A DNA stretch of 64,000 nt from Kibdelosporangium sp. MJ126-NF4 (GTDB taxonomy: Bacteria > Actinomycetota > Actinomycetes > Mycobacteriales > Pseudonocardiaceae): NCBI RefSeq assembly GCF_000826545.1, contig NZ_CDME01000002.1:1116001-1180000 (forward strand). Direction: 5' to 3'. Below the pieces are notes generated by a model. It worked only from the letters and a program-made list of their open reading frames with translations, was not told the origin of the DNA and made no database searches. Both the position numbers and the translations under genes were made by a program. How positions within the stretch are numbered: position 1 is the stretch's first letter; every line of letters begins with the position of its first letter. Shown piece after piece: positions 25,709 through 33,839 of this stretch.

Positions 25709-27453
25709 GCATCACCGGGGCCTGGCCCACCACCGGCGGGTTCGCCTACGTCAGCACCGAGTCCGGCCGACCCCAACCATGGCTGCGCACCGGGGACGGG
25801 CCCGCGCGGCCGCTGGCCATCGACGGCGCGGTGCAGCGGCTGGCCTGGCGCCCGGACGGGACCCGGCTGCTCGCGCAGACCGACCTGACCGGCGCCGAGA
25901 ACTACCAGCTGGCCGAGATCGACCCGGTCACCGGCACCCTCGACTGGATCGACCGGCAGGACCACGTCCGGCACGAGATCGGCGTGCCGTACTCCAGCGG
26001 CAGCCAGCCCTACAGTCCCGACGGGCGGCTGCTGGCCTACGCGAGCACCGCCCGCGACGAGACGTGCTTCGACGTGTACCTCCGCGACCTGGCCAGCGGC
26101 CAGACCCGGACGCTGCTGCGCGGCACCGACCTCTATGGCGACGACCGGTACCTGCCGATGTGTTTCTCCCCGGACTCGCAGCGGCTGCTGGTGCTGCGCC
26201 TGCACCAGAACAGCGAGCACGACCTGTTCGCGTGCGACGTGCGCACCGGCCAGGTCGAGCACCTCACCCCGCACGAGGGCCCGGCGAAGTACCTGCCCGG
26301 CGGCTGGGCCGAGGACGGCATCTACCTGTGCACCACCCAGGGGCGCGACCACCTCGGCGTCGCGCGCCTGGTCCCCGGCCAGCCGCTGGACTGGCTGGCC
26401 ACCCCCGAGCACGACATCGAGACCGTCGTCGTCGGTCCCCGCGTCCTGTGGCCCACGCTCACCGACGACGGCCACACCCTGCTGGGCGCAGCGGCGATCC
26501 CGGGTATCGCCTGTGTGGCCTTCGGCTCCGACGGATTCCACCCCCGCTACACCCCTGAGGGCCGTCTGCTCGTGCAGGCCGGGGCGGCCGACCGGGCCAC
26601 CGAGATCTACCTGGCCGACCCCGACACCGGCACCGTCGAGCGGCTCACCCACGACAGCGACGCCCTGCCCGCGGGCCTCGTGGTCCCGCGGACGGTGCGG
26701 TTCCCCAGCGACGACGGCCTGGAGATCACCGGCCTGCTCTACCGGCCCCGCGGCGACACCCCGCGGGCGGGTGTCCCGGCGGTGCTGCACATCCACGGCG
26801 GCCCGGAGGACCAGGCCCGTCCCCTCTACGACCCGCTCATCCAGGACCTCGTGCGCGCCGGGATCGCCGTGCTGGCGCCCAACGTGCGCGGTTCCACCGG
26901 CCGCGGCCTGCGCTACCAGCGCATGGTCTACCGCGACTGGGGCGGCGGCGACCTGCGCGACCTCGCCGCCTGCGCCGAGTTCCTGCGCGCCCAACCCGGC
27001 ATCGACGGCACCCGGCTGGGCGTGTACGGCGAGTCCTACGGCGGATTCGCCACCCTGTCCTGCCTGAGCAGGCTGCCCGAGCTGTGGCGGGCGGGTGTGG
27101 CGGTCTGCGCGCCCTGCGACCTGGAAAGCAACACCCGCGCGTTCCCGCCGACGTGGCGGCGGCGCGCGGCGGAGTGGGTGGGCGACGTCGAGGACCCCGC
27201 CGAGCGGGCCCGGCTCGCGCAGGCCAGCCCGCAGACGCACGCCGCGAACATCCACGCCCCGCTGCTGCTGGGACACGGCGTGAACGACAGCCGCGTGGCC
27301 ATCAAGGAAACCGACACGCTGCACGCCACCCTCGTCGAGCTGGGCCGCACCGTGCGGCTGGTCCGGATGACCGGCGGGCACACCGTGTTCGGGCCCGGTG
27401 AATGGGACGCGTTCACCGCCGAGACGGTGACCTGGTTCCGCACCCACCTGTAG
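25705..27453 (+). CDS. S9 family peptidase
   Basis: A 582-residue serine peptidase with an N-terminal beta-propeller (repeats such as WRPDGTRLLAQTD, FSPDSQRLLVL) and a C-terminal hydrolase domain. The nucleophile is in YGESYGGFA, the aspartate in GVNDSRVAIKE and the histidine in MTGGHTVFG. HIHGGPEDQARP is the oxyanion region. GTG 25705 overlaps the stop of the M20 gene, so both belong to one peptide-degradation operon. No signal peptide. Confidence 0.92.
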   Translation: MSITGAWPTTGGFAYVSTESGRPQPWLRTGDGPARPLAIDGAVQRLAWRPDGTRLLAQTDLTGAENYQLAEIDPVTGTLDWIDRQDHVRHEIGVPYSSGSQPYSPDGRLLAYASTARDETCFDVYLRDLASGQTRTLLRGTDLYGDDRYLPMCFSPDSQRLLVLRLHQNSEHDLFACDVRTGQVEHLTPHEGPAKYLPGGWAEDGIYLCTTQGRDHLGVARLVPGQPLDWLATPEHDIETVVVGPRVLWPTLTDDGHTLLGAAAIPGIACVAFGSDGFHPRYTPEGRLLVQAGAADRATEIYLADPDTGTVERLTHDSDALPAGLVVPRTVRFPSDDGLEITGLLYRPRGDTPRAGVPAVLHIHGGPEDQARPLYDPLIQDLVRAGIAVLAPNVRGSTGRGLRYQRMVYRDWGGGDLRDLAACAEFLRAQPGIDGTRLGVYGESYGGFATLSCLSRLPELWRAGVAVCAPCDLESNTRAFPPTWRRRAAEWVGDVEDPAERARLAQASPQTHAANIHAPLLLGHGVNDSRVAIKETDTLHATLVELGRTVRLVRMTGGHTVFGPGEWDAFTAETVTWFRTHL

Positions 27454-27487
27454 GCCTGAGCCCGGCTCGGGCGGGAGCGCCCGTGCG

Positions 27488-27526
27488 AGCCGGTGGTGTG
27501 AGCCGGTGGTGTGAGCCGGTGGTGTG
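27488..27526 (+). repeat. Three exact 13-bp tandem repeats
   Basis: AGCCGGTGGTGTG occurs three times head to tail at 27488-27500, 27501-27513 and 27514-27526. The third copy is also the 5' arm of the following hairpin, which suggests slippage within a terminator. Confidence 0.95.
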
Positions 27527-27557
27527 AGGCGGTCCGGGCCGCCTCACACCACCGGCT
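27514..27557. terminator. Strong bidirectional hairpin between convergent genes
   Basis: A 19-bp perfect stem (AGCCGGTGGTGTGAGGCGG at 27514-27532 against 27539-27557) with a 6-base loop sits between the S9 peptidase and the convergent NmrA-like gene. It should end transcription from both sides. Confidence 0.85.
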
Positions 27558-27614
27558 GAACCGTCCGGGTGAGCACAGGACCTACACCCAGGTGGTGCTC
27601 ACCCTGTCAGCTCC

Positions 27615-28472
27615 TCACCCCGTCAGCTCGGCGGCGTGGTCGGCCGCCCACACCGCGAGGGTCCGGCCCGCTCGCCCGGTCACCCGTTCGAAGTCGGGGG
27701 AGACCGCGGGTGGTTCCTCGGCGTACTCGGCCTGGTAGCCCAGGATGTACTCGGCGATGTCCATCGGTATGCCCGCCTGGATGTAGGCGCTGCGGGCCTG
27801 CCCGTAGGTCACCGCCTCGAACCGGATCTCCCGGCCGAGACCGTCCCCGATCGCCGCGGCCTGCTCGCGGTGGCTGAGCGCCTGCGGCCCGGACAGCGAG
27901 TACGCCCGGCCCGCGTGCCCGTCGCGCGTGAGCGCCACGGTGGCCACCTCGGCGATGTCCGCCTCGTGGATCGGCACCCCGAGCGCGTCCGGGAACGCGT
28001 TGCGCACCACGTCCTCGGCCCGGATGGACTGCCCCCAGGTGTCCAGTTTGTTCACCGCGAACTCGCCCGGCCGCACATGCGTCCACTCCAGGCCGGAGGC
28101 CTCGATGACCTGCTCGATGTCCAGCAGCATCTCGTAACTGCCGGGTCGGCGGACGGTGACCGCGATCCCCGACAGGTGCACGATCCCGCGCACCCCCGCC
28201 CGCGCGGCCAGCTCGACCGCCTGTCCGGTGATGTCCGCCGCGCGCGCGGGATCCAGCACGCCACCGAGGTAGAACATCCGGTCCACGCCGTCGAACACGC
28301 CGCGCAGCGTGTCCGGCTGGGCGAGGTCCGCGCCGACGACCTGCACGCCTTCGGGCAGTGCGGCCGTGGCCGGGTTGCGGGTCAACGCCCGCACCCGCTG
28401 CCCGGCGGCCAGCAGCTGGTCGACCACGACACGACCGACAGTGCCCGTCGCGCCCGTCACCAGGATGGTCAC
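27615..28472 (-). CDS. NmrA-like NAD(P)H-binding oxidoreductase
   Basis: A 285-residue atypical SDR: MTILVTGATGTVGRVVVDQLL is the Rossmann GXXGXXG motif, followed by VRALTRNP with an NADP-type arginine and later HVRPGEFAVN and YSLSGPQALSHRE. Relatives include quinone oxidoreductases and NmrA-type redox sensors. It has a palindromic operator 18-35 bases before its ATG but no regulator gene beside it. Confidence 0.88.
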   Translation of the reverse strand: MTILVTGATGTVGRVVVDQLLAAGQRVRALTRNPATAALPEGVQVVGADLAQPDTLRGVFDGVDRMFYLGGVLDPARAADITGQAVELAARAGVRGIVHLSGIAVTVRRPGSYEMLLDIEQVIEASGLEWTHVRPGEFAVNKLDTWGQSIRAEDVVRNAFPDALGVPIHEADIAEVATVALTRDGHAGRAYSLSGPQALSHREQAAAIGDGLGREIRFEAVTYGQARSAYIQAGIPMDIAEYILGYQAEYAEEPPAVSPDFERVTGRAGRTLAVWAADHAAELTG

Positions 28473-28489
28473 CTGATCACCCCTCTCGG

Positions 28490-28507
28490 TTATTCAAACT
28501 TGAATAA
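28490..28507. promoter_or_regulatory. Perfect palindrome upstream of the NmrA-like gene
   Basis: TTATTCAAACTTGAATAA has 8-bp perfect arms around a 2-base centre and is AT-rich in a GC-rich setting. It is a likely HxlR-, MarR- or TetR-type operator. Confidence 0.65.
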
Positions 28508-28623
28508 GCGGACGTTAGCGCGCCGCCGGACCATCGCGCACATGAAATCCTGTGTGACCCGAGCCACGTCCGCGGCCAGCGGCGAGCCGTACCCGCCGCT
28601 GGCCGGTCCCGGGCGCGAGCCGC

Positions 28624-28629
28624 TAGCGT
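28624..28629 (+). promoter_or_regulatory. -10 element for the leaderless DUF3097 gene
   Basis: TAGCGT fits TANNNT and ends 7 bases before GTG 28637, with no ribosome-binding site. This geometry favours GTG 28637 over GTG 28628 as the start. Confidence 0.5.
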
Positions 28630-28636
28630 GCCCGCT

Positions 28637-29437
28637 GTGCGATCCCAGGACTACGGCGACATCCTCGCCGGCAAACCGAAACGCCGGATCCCCGAACTGG
28701 CCGCCGAGCCAGGCCTGGTGGCCGAGGATCCGGCCAGCGGGTTCTGCGGCGCGGTCGTGCGGATCGAGCAGGGCAACGTCGTGCTGGAGGACCGGCACGG
28801 CCGCCACCGCGTGTTCCCCATGACCCCCGCCGGGTTCCTCGTCGACGGCGCACCGGTCACCCTGGTGCGGCCCGCGGCCGCCGCGGCGAAACCCGCGCTG
28901 TCGGCGTCCGGGTCGGTCAAGGTCGAGAACCTCACCGCCCGCACCGCGCAGGCCAGCCGCATCTGGGTCGAAGGCATCCACGACGCCGAACTGGTCGAAC
29001 GCGTGTGGGGCCACGACCTGCGCGTGGAGGGCATCGTGGTCGAGCCGCTGGACGGCATCGACGACCTCGCCGCCCGGGTGCGCGAGTTCGGGCCCGGCCC
29101 GCGGCGGCGCCTCGGCGTGCTGGTCGACCACCTGGTCGCGGGCAGCAAGGAGACCCGGATCGTCGCCGAGGTCACCCACCCCGAGGTCATGGTCACCGGG
29201 CACCCCTACGTCGACATCTGGCAGGCGGTGAAACCCGCCTCGCTGGGCATCGCCGCGTGGCCGCGGGTCCCGCGGGGCGAGTCGTGGAAGGAGGGCGTCT
29301 GCGCCCGCCTGGGCTGGGGCGAGCCCGCGGCCGGGTGGCGGCGAGTTCTCGCCGGGGCGCGCGGGTTCCGTGACCTGGAGACGCCGCTGATCTCCTCGGT
29401 CGAGCGATTGATCGACTTCGTGGGTCACTTCGGGTGA
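28637..29437 (+). CDS. DUF3097 family protein
   Basis: A 266-residue actinobacterial protein with the family pattern: VRSQDYGDILAG at the N-terminus, a small beta domain (EDRHGRHRVFPM), then SRIWVEGIHDAELVERVWG and LGVLVDHLVAGSKE, which resemble a TOPRIM-like or OB-associated core. Function is unknown. The start GTG 28637 is supported by a leaderless promoter. It is unlinked to the neighbouring NfeD gene in any obvious functional way. Confidence 0.85.
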   Translation: MRSQDYGDILAGKPKRRIPELAAEPGLVAEDPASGFCGAVVRIEQGNVVLEDRHGRHRVFPMTPAGFLVDGAPVTLVRPAAAAAKPALSASGSVKVENLTARTAQASRIWVEGIHDAELVERVWGHDLRVEGIVVEPLDGIDDLAARVREFGPGPRRRLGVLVDHLVAGSKETRIVAEVTHPEVMVTGHPYVDIWQAVKPASLGIAAWPRVPRGESWKEGVCARLGWGEPAAGWRRVLAGARGFRDLETPLISSVERLIDFVGHFG

Positions 29438-29477
29438 CAGGCCACTGGCCGTCCGGTTCGTCTGCGAGGATGTGCCC

Positions 29478-29912
29478 ATGGCGGCGTGGCTGGTGTGGCT
29501 GATCGCAGGGTTCGTGTTGATCTCCGCCGAGGTGATGTCCGGCGACCTGTGGCTGCTGATGATCGGGATCGGCGCGCTCGGCGGCGCGGTCGCCTCCGCG
29601 CTGGGCGCGGGCATGGTGATCAGCGCGGTCGTGTTCGCCGTGGCCACCATCGCGCTGGTCGGCGGGCTGCGGCCGGTGCTCAGACGCAGGATGCTCACCG
29701 GCCTCGACCACCGGACCAACACCCAGGCGCTGATCGGCGCGCGGGCGGTGACCGTCACCCCGGTCGACGGCCACCAGGGACAGGTCAAGATCGGCGGCGA
29801 GATCTGGTCGGCCCGGTCGCACCACCGCGACGACGTCATCCCGGAGCCGGGCACCCCGGTGATCGTCATGGAGATCTCCGGCGCCACCGCCGTCGTCGCA
29901 CCCGAACCGTGA
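29478..29912 (+). CDS. NfeD family membrane protein
   Basis: The 144-residue product has two or three N-terminal membrane helices (LVWLIAGFVLISAEVM, MIGIGALGGAVASAL, VIVAVVFAVA-type segment) and a C-terminal OB-fold (ALIGARAVTVTPVDGHQGQ, GGEIWSARS). NfeD-like proteins are partners of SPFH proteins in membrane microdomains, and one follows 88 bases downstream. ATG 29478 has GAGGA upstream; GTG 29472 is the alternative. Confidence 0.9.
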   Translation: MAAWLVWLIAGFVLISAEVMSGDLWLLMIGIGALGGAVASALGAGMVISAVVFAVATIALVGGLRPVLRRRMLTGLDHRTNTQALIGARAVTVTPVDGHQGQVKIGGEIWSARSHHRDDVIPEPGTPVIVMEISGATAVVAPEP

Positions 29913-30000
29913 CCCGACACAGGCCCCCAACCGGGGCGTGATCGCACGGCAGCGAGTAGAACGAACCCAACAAGCGCGTGAAAGGGTGGAGGTACCCGTT

Positions 30001-31224
30001 TTGGACGCCGTCGCGATCATCATCGTCGCGGTCATCGTGATTTTCGTGCTGACCATTGTGGCCAAGTCGATCCTGGTCATCCCGCAGGCACAGTCCGCGG
30101 TGATCGAACGGCTCGGCCGGTTCACCAAGGTCGCCGAGCCTGGCCTGAACTTCCTCGCCCCGTTCGTCGACCGGGTCCGTGCCCGCATCGACCTGCGCGA
30201 ACAGGTCGTGTCGTTCCCGCCGCAACCGGTGATCACCCAGGACAACCTGACCGTGTCCATCGACACCGTGGTGTACTTCCAGGTCACCGACTCCCGTGCG
30301 GCGGTCTACGAGATCTCCAACTACATCGTCGGTGTCGAGCAGCTGGCCACCACGACGCTGCGCAACCTGGTCGGCGGGATGAGCCTGGAGGAGACCCTGA
30401 CCTCCCGCGACGAGATCAACAACCAGCTGCGGGGCGTGCTGGACGAGGCCACCGGCCGGTGGGGCATCCGGGTGGCGCGGGTCGAGCTGAAGGCGATCGA
30501 CCCGCCGCCGTCGATCCAGGACTCCATGGAGAAGCAGATGCGCGCCGACCGGGAGAAGCGCGCGATGATCCTCACCGCCGAAGGGCAGCGGGAGGCCGCG
30601 ATCAAGACCGCGGAGGGCCAGAAGCAGTCGCAGATCCTGTCGGCCGAGGGCGCCAAGCAGGCCTCGATCCTCGGCGCCGAGGCCGAGCGGCAGTCACGGA
30701 TCCTGCGCGCCCAGGGTGAACGCGCCGCCCGCTACCTGCAGGCCCAGGGCCAGGCCAAGGCGATCGAGAAGGTGTTCACCGCGATCAAGGCGGGCAAACC
30801 CACCCCCGAGGTGCTGGCCTACCAGTACCTGCAGACCCTGCCGCAGATGGCGCAGGGCGACGCGAACAAGGTGTGGATGATCCCCAGCGACTTCGGCAAA
30901 GCGCTCGAGGGGTTCGCCAAGATGCTCGGCGCGCCCGGCGACGACGGCGTGTTCCGCTACGAGCCGCCCACCGAGGACATCCCGCTCTCCAAGCCCGAGC
31001 AGGACGACGAGGAGATCAAGGACTGGTTCGACACCGCACCGGACCCGCACGTGGCCGAGGCGGTGCGCGCCGCGGAGGCGGTGGCCCGCAAGGAGGTGCC
31101 CAGCCCGCTGCAGGTGCGTCCCACGGTCGGCGGGCGTCAGCCGCTGGAGCCGCCGCAGCTGCCCGGCCCCGGTGTGGACCTGAACGACTCGCCCGAACTG
31201 TCAGACGACCCGCGCACCCCGTGA
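30001..31224 (+). CDS. SPFH/Band 7 (stomatin-like) membrane protein
   Basis: A 407-residue stomatin-prohibitin family protein: one N-terminal membrane segment (about 4-26), the Band 7 domain (VIPQAQSAVIERLGRF, then QDNLTVSIDTVVYFQVTD), and a long charged coiled coil (about 180-250, EKQMRADREKRAMILTAEGQ). The C-terminal third is Pro- and acid-rich and probably disordered. With NfeD it is expected to form a membrane scaffold. The start is uncertain: TTG 30001 has GGTGGAGG at good spacing; GTG 29986 is possible. Its 3' end overlaps the CGNR gene by 24 bases. Confidence 0.9.
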   Translation: MDAVAIIIVAVIVIFVLTIVAKSILVIPQAQSAVIERLGRFTKVAEPGLNFLAPFVDRVRARIDLREQVVSFPPQPVITQDNLTVSIDTVVYFQVTDSRAAVYEISNYIVGVEQLATTTLRNLVGGMSLEETLTSRDEINNQLRGVLDEATGRWGIRVARVELKAIDPPPSIQDSMEKQMRADREKRAMILTAEGQREAAIKTAEGQKQSQILSAEGAKQASILGAEAERQSRILRAQGERAARYLQAQGQAKAIEKVFTAIKAGKPTPEVLAYQYLQTLPQMAQGDANKVWMIPSDFGKALEGFAKMLGAPGDDGVFRYEPPTEDIPLSKPEQDDEEIKDWFDTAPDPHVAEAVRAAEAVARKEVPSPLQVRPTVGGRQPLEPPQLPGPGVDLNDSPELSDDPRTP

Positions 31225-31752
31225 CCGGTGATCGGCCACGTGCACGCGTGTAGCGCAACGGGCGGAGCAGAACCTGCGCCGCCCGTTGCGTGAGGTGTCC
31301 ACGTACACCACCGCGCAGTCCGTCCCGTCACACCGGCCCAGCCGCGCCGGGTCCCGGCACAGCACGTGTGCCACGCCCGCCGCGGTGAACGCCCGCACCC
31401 GCGTGACGATGTCGTCGTGTTCGTGCGCGAAGTGAATGTGCGGCTCCAGGCCGTCATGCCGCGAGATGTACGGCCTGGACGCCGAGTCGGCCAGCAACCC
31501 GTTGACGGTGTCCACCAGCACGTCCACGTCCGGCTGTCCGAACACCTCCGACAGCCGCCGCGCCCAGGCCAGCAGCGGCGGTGTCATCTCGGCCGTGATG
31601 GTCTCCGCGCTGCGGTGGTAGCTGGGCACGACCCGCTGCAACTGACTGTGCGGATCATTGGGCGGACCAGTGGGCGGCTCGGCGCGCGGGTCGATGTTCA
31701 CCAACGCGGCCGCCAGCTCCGCCGCCGCCCCGCCGTAAGGGTTGAAATGCAT
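31201..31752 (-). CDS. CGNR zinc finger domain protein
   Basis: A 183-residue protein with an N-terminal helical ABATE-type domain and a C-terminal zinc finger (RCDGTDCAVVYVD, then RRRFCSARCATR). The CGNR signature of the family appears here as CATR, so the glycine and asparagine are changed. These proteins are probably transcription regulators. ATG 31752 begins at MHFNPYGG, the usual family start; the frame further upstream runs antisense to the small zinc protein gene. Confidence 0.82.
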   Translation of the reverse strand: MHFNPYGGAAAELAAALVNIDPRAEPPTGPPNDPHSQLQRVVPSYHRSAETITAEMTPPLLAWARRLSEVFGQPDVDVLVDTVNGLLADSASRPYISRHDGLEPHIHFAHEHDDIVTRVRAFTAAGVAHVLCRDPARLGRCDGTDCAVVYVDTSRNGRRRFCSARCATRVHVADHRSRGARVV

Positions 31753-31777
31753 TGACTCATTACAGCAGGGTGGCGGG

Positions 31778-31951
31778 GTGACCACCACCTGTTCGCACTG
31801 CGGCTGGCCTCTGCGCGACCTGCCCGCCGCCTCGGCCCACCACACGTCCCAGGGCGTCATCCGCTACCAGCGCTGCGTCTGCGGCGCCTGGCTGGTGCTG
31901 CTCAACGGCCACCCGATCACGAACGCCGCGACGCGGTGCGCGGCAGAGTGA
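31778..31951 (+). CDS. Small zinc-ribbon-like protein (57 residues)
   Basis: A short frame from GTG 31778 encodes TTTCSHCGWPLRDLP near the start and RYQRCVCGAWLVLL later, a CXXC...CXC pattern typical of a small zinc ribbon. A purine-rich AGGGTGGCGGGG precedes the start. It is divergent from the CGNR gene with 25 bases between, and its 3' end overlaps the MerR gene by 35 bases. I do not recognise a family; the cysteine pattern is the main support. Confidence 0.5.
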   Translation: MTTTCSHCGWPLRDLPAASAHHTSQGVIRYQRCVCGAWLVLLNGHPITNAATRCAAE

Positions 31952-32324
31952 CCGTCGCACGGAAACCCGGGCAGACACCGGGACCGCGGTAGGGGCAGTC
32001 GCGGAGGTGACGCAGGTACTCGCGGGCGTTGCCCAGCCGGTCGATCTGGCTGTCGATGGCCGTCATGGCCCGCGTGATCACACCGTGCCAGGTCGCCGCG
32101 CCCGGGCGGGAGGTGAGCAGTTCGCGGATCTGCTCGATGCTGAGCAACGCCGTGTCCCGCCATTGCCGGATGACCGCGATCCGATACAGCTGCCGCGAGT
32201 CGTAACAGCGTCGGGTGCCGTGCCGGTGTGCGGTGAGCAGGCCGCGGCGTTCCCAGAAACGCAACGTGGACAGCGGCAGGTCGAAGTGCTCGGCGGTCTC
32301 GGTGATCGATGTCTGCTGGTCCAT
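31917..32324 (-). CDS. MerR family transcriptional regulator
   Basis: A 135-residue MerR protein with helix-turn-helix SITETAEHFDLPLSTLRFWE and wing RHGTRRCYDSRQL. It ends in a cysteine-containing tail (LRDCPYRGPGVCPGF), where two cysteines nine residues apart could bind a metal or act as a redox pair. It is divergent from the MFS exporter with a 74-base gap and is the likely local regulator of that gene, in addition to the iron box there. ATG 32324. Confidence 0.87.
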   Translation of the reverse strand: MDQQTSITETAEHFDLPLSTLRFWERRGLLTAHRHGTRRCYDSRQLYRIAVIRQWRDTALLSIEQIRELLTSRPGAATWHGVITRAMTAIDSQIDRLGNAREYLRHLRDCPYRGPGVCPGFRATVTLPRTASRRS

Positions 32325-32357
32325 GGGGACAGTTGACCTCAACCACGGTTCACCGGG

Positions 32358-32376
32358 CAAGGTAAGCCTCACCTAA
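32358..32376 (+). promoter_or_regulatory. Iron box (DtxR/IdeR-type operator)
   Basis: CAAGGTAAGCCTCACCTAA agrees with the DtxR/IdeR consensus TWAGGTWAGSCTWACCTWA at 17 of 19 positions by eye. It lies 23-41 bases before the MFS start, where an iron-loaded repressor would block transcription. An AACCACGGTT dyad at 32341-32350 may serve the MerR protein. Confidence 0.75.
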
Positions 32377-32398
32377 TCAACGCGGGAGAGGGTGCCTG

Positions 32399-33814
32399 GT
32401 GCCACACCGTGTCCAACACGCCCACCCCGCCCAGTACCGCGGCGGGACGGTCATCGGCGTACTCATCGCCGCCACGTTCATCATGTTCCTCAACGAGACG
32501 ATCCTGAGCGTCGGACTGCGCGGCCTCAGCGTCGACCTGCACGTCAGCACCACCACCATCCAGTGGCTGACCAGCGGTTTCCTACTCGTCATGGCGGTAG
32601 TCATCCCGACCACCGGCTACCTGCTCGACCGGTTCACCGCACGCACCATGTTCCTGACCGCGATGGGATCGTTCTGCCTGGGCACGCTGATCGGCGCGCT
32701 GGCCCCCGGCTTCCCGGCCTTGTTGCTCGGCCGCGTCGTGCAGGCCTGCGGGACAGCGGTGATGCTGCCGCTGCTGGCGACCACCGTGATGCGGCTGGTC
32801 GCGCCCCAGAAACGCGGCGCCACGATGGGCGTGGTCGCCATCGTCATCGCGTTCGCCCCCGCACTGGGCCCGACCATCGGCGGCGCGGTACTGGCACACC
32901 TGCCGTGGCGCTGGATGTTCCTCGTGGTCCTTCCGTTCGCGACGCTCATCCTGGCGTGGGGCGCCGCGACCGTCCGCGCGCGGACGCAGACACGGCCGGT
33001 ACCGCTGGACGCGCTGTCGGTGCTGATGTCAGCACTGGGATTCGGCGGGATCCTCTACGGGCTGTCCTCGACCGCACAGGACGGCGGGCACGTGCCCGCC
33101 GGGATCCCGATCGCCGCCGGCGCGGTGGCTGTGGCCGTGTTCGTGCTCCGCCAAGTGTCGCTGCAGCGCCACGGACGCGCGCTGCTGGACCTGCGGCCGC
33201 TGGCCCACCACAGATTCCTGGTGGCGCTGCTGATCTCCATGCTGGTGATCCTGTGCCACATCGGGATAGGCGTGGTCCTGCTGCCGCTCTACCTGCAGAC
33301 CGTGCTGCACCTGGACACGTTCGTCACCGGCCTCGCGGTGCTCCCGGGCGGCCTGGTCCTCGGCGCGTTGGGGATTCCCACCGGCCGCCTGTTCGACCGC
33401 TACGGCGCGCGTCCACTGCTGATCCCCGGGACAGTCGCGATGACAGTCTCGCTCGGGGTGTTCGCCGCGCTCGACGAGCACACACCACTGCCCGCCGCGA
33501 TCGCGGTCCACATTGTCCTGATGACCGGAATCGGCCTGGTCATGACACCGTTGATGATCGAGCCACTGGCCGAGTTGCCACCCGCGCTCTACGCCCACGG
33601 CACCGCGATCCTGGGAACAGCGCAACAACTGTCCGGCGCCTTCGGCACCGCCCTGTTCATCACCGTGGCCACACTCGGCGCAGCCAACACCACCGGCACA
33701 CCCGATCTGCCCGGCATGCGGCTCGCGTTCCTCACCGGCGGTGTCGCGGGACTGCTGGCCGTCACGACGTCACTGTTCACCCGCCGACCGCACCGCGCTG
33801 ATCCACCGCGCTGA
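32399..33814 (+). CDS. MFS exporter, DHA2 (14-helix) type, probably iron-regulated
   Basis: The 471-residue protein has the DHA2 drug:H+ antiporter pattern: FIMFLNETILSVGLRGL in helix 1, QWLTSGFLLVMAVVIPTTGY (motif D region) and LGPTIGGAVL (motif C) in helix 5. GTG 32399 follows a GGGAGAGG box. Its promoter holds an IdeR-type iron box, so export of a siderophore or another iron-linked metabolite is a reasonable inference; no siderophore genes are in the window. Confidence 0.88.
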   Translation: MPHRVQHAHPAQYRGGTVIGVLIAATFIMFLNETILSVGLRGLSVDLHVSTTTIQWLTSGFLLVMAVVIPTTGYLLDRFTARTMFLTAMGSFCLGTLIGALAPGFPALLLGRVVQACGTAVMLPLLATTVMRLVAPQKRGATMGVVAIVIAFAPALGPTIGGAVLAHLPWRWMFLVVLPFATLILAWGAATVRARTQTRPVPLDALSVLMSALGFGGILYGLSSTAQDGGHVPAGIPIAAGAVAVAVFVLRQVSLQRHGRALLDLRPLAHHRFLVALLISMLVILCHIGIGVVLLPLYLQTVLHLDTFVTGLAVLPGGLVLGALGIPTGRLFDRYGARPLLIPGTVAMTVSLGVFAALDEHTPLPAAIAVHIVLMTGIGLVMTPLMIEPLAELPPALYAHGTAILGTAQQLSGAFGTALFITVATLGAANTTGTPDLPGMRLAFLTGGVAGLLAVTTSLFTRRPHRADPPR

Positions 33815-33827
33815 CCTGCAACGCGAG

Positions 33828-33833
33828 TAGCGT
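33828..33833 (+). promoter_or_regulatory. -10 element for leaderless nudC
   Basis: TAGCGT lies 6 bases before ATG 33840 without a ribosome-binding site. It is the same hexamer as at 28624. Confidence 0.5.
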
Positions 33834-33839
33834 GGACGC

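Noticed and set aside
27488..27526. The 13-bp tandem repeats as a CRISPR array
   Set aside because: The units are directly adjacent without spacers and belong to a terminator.
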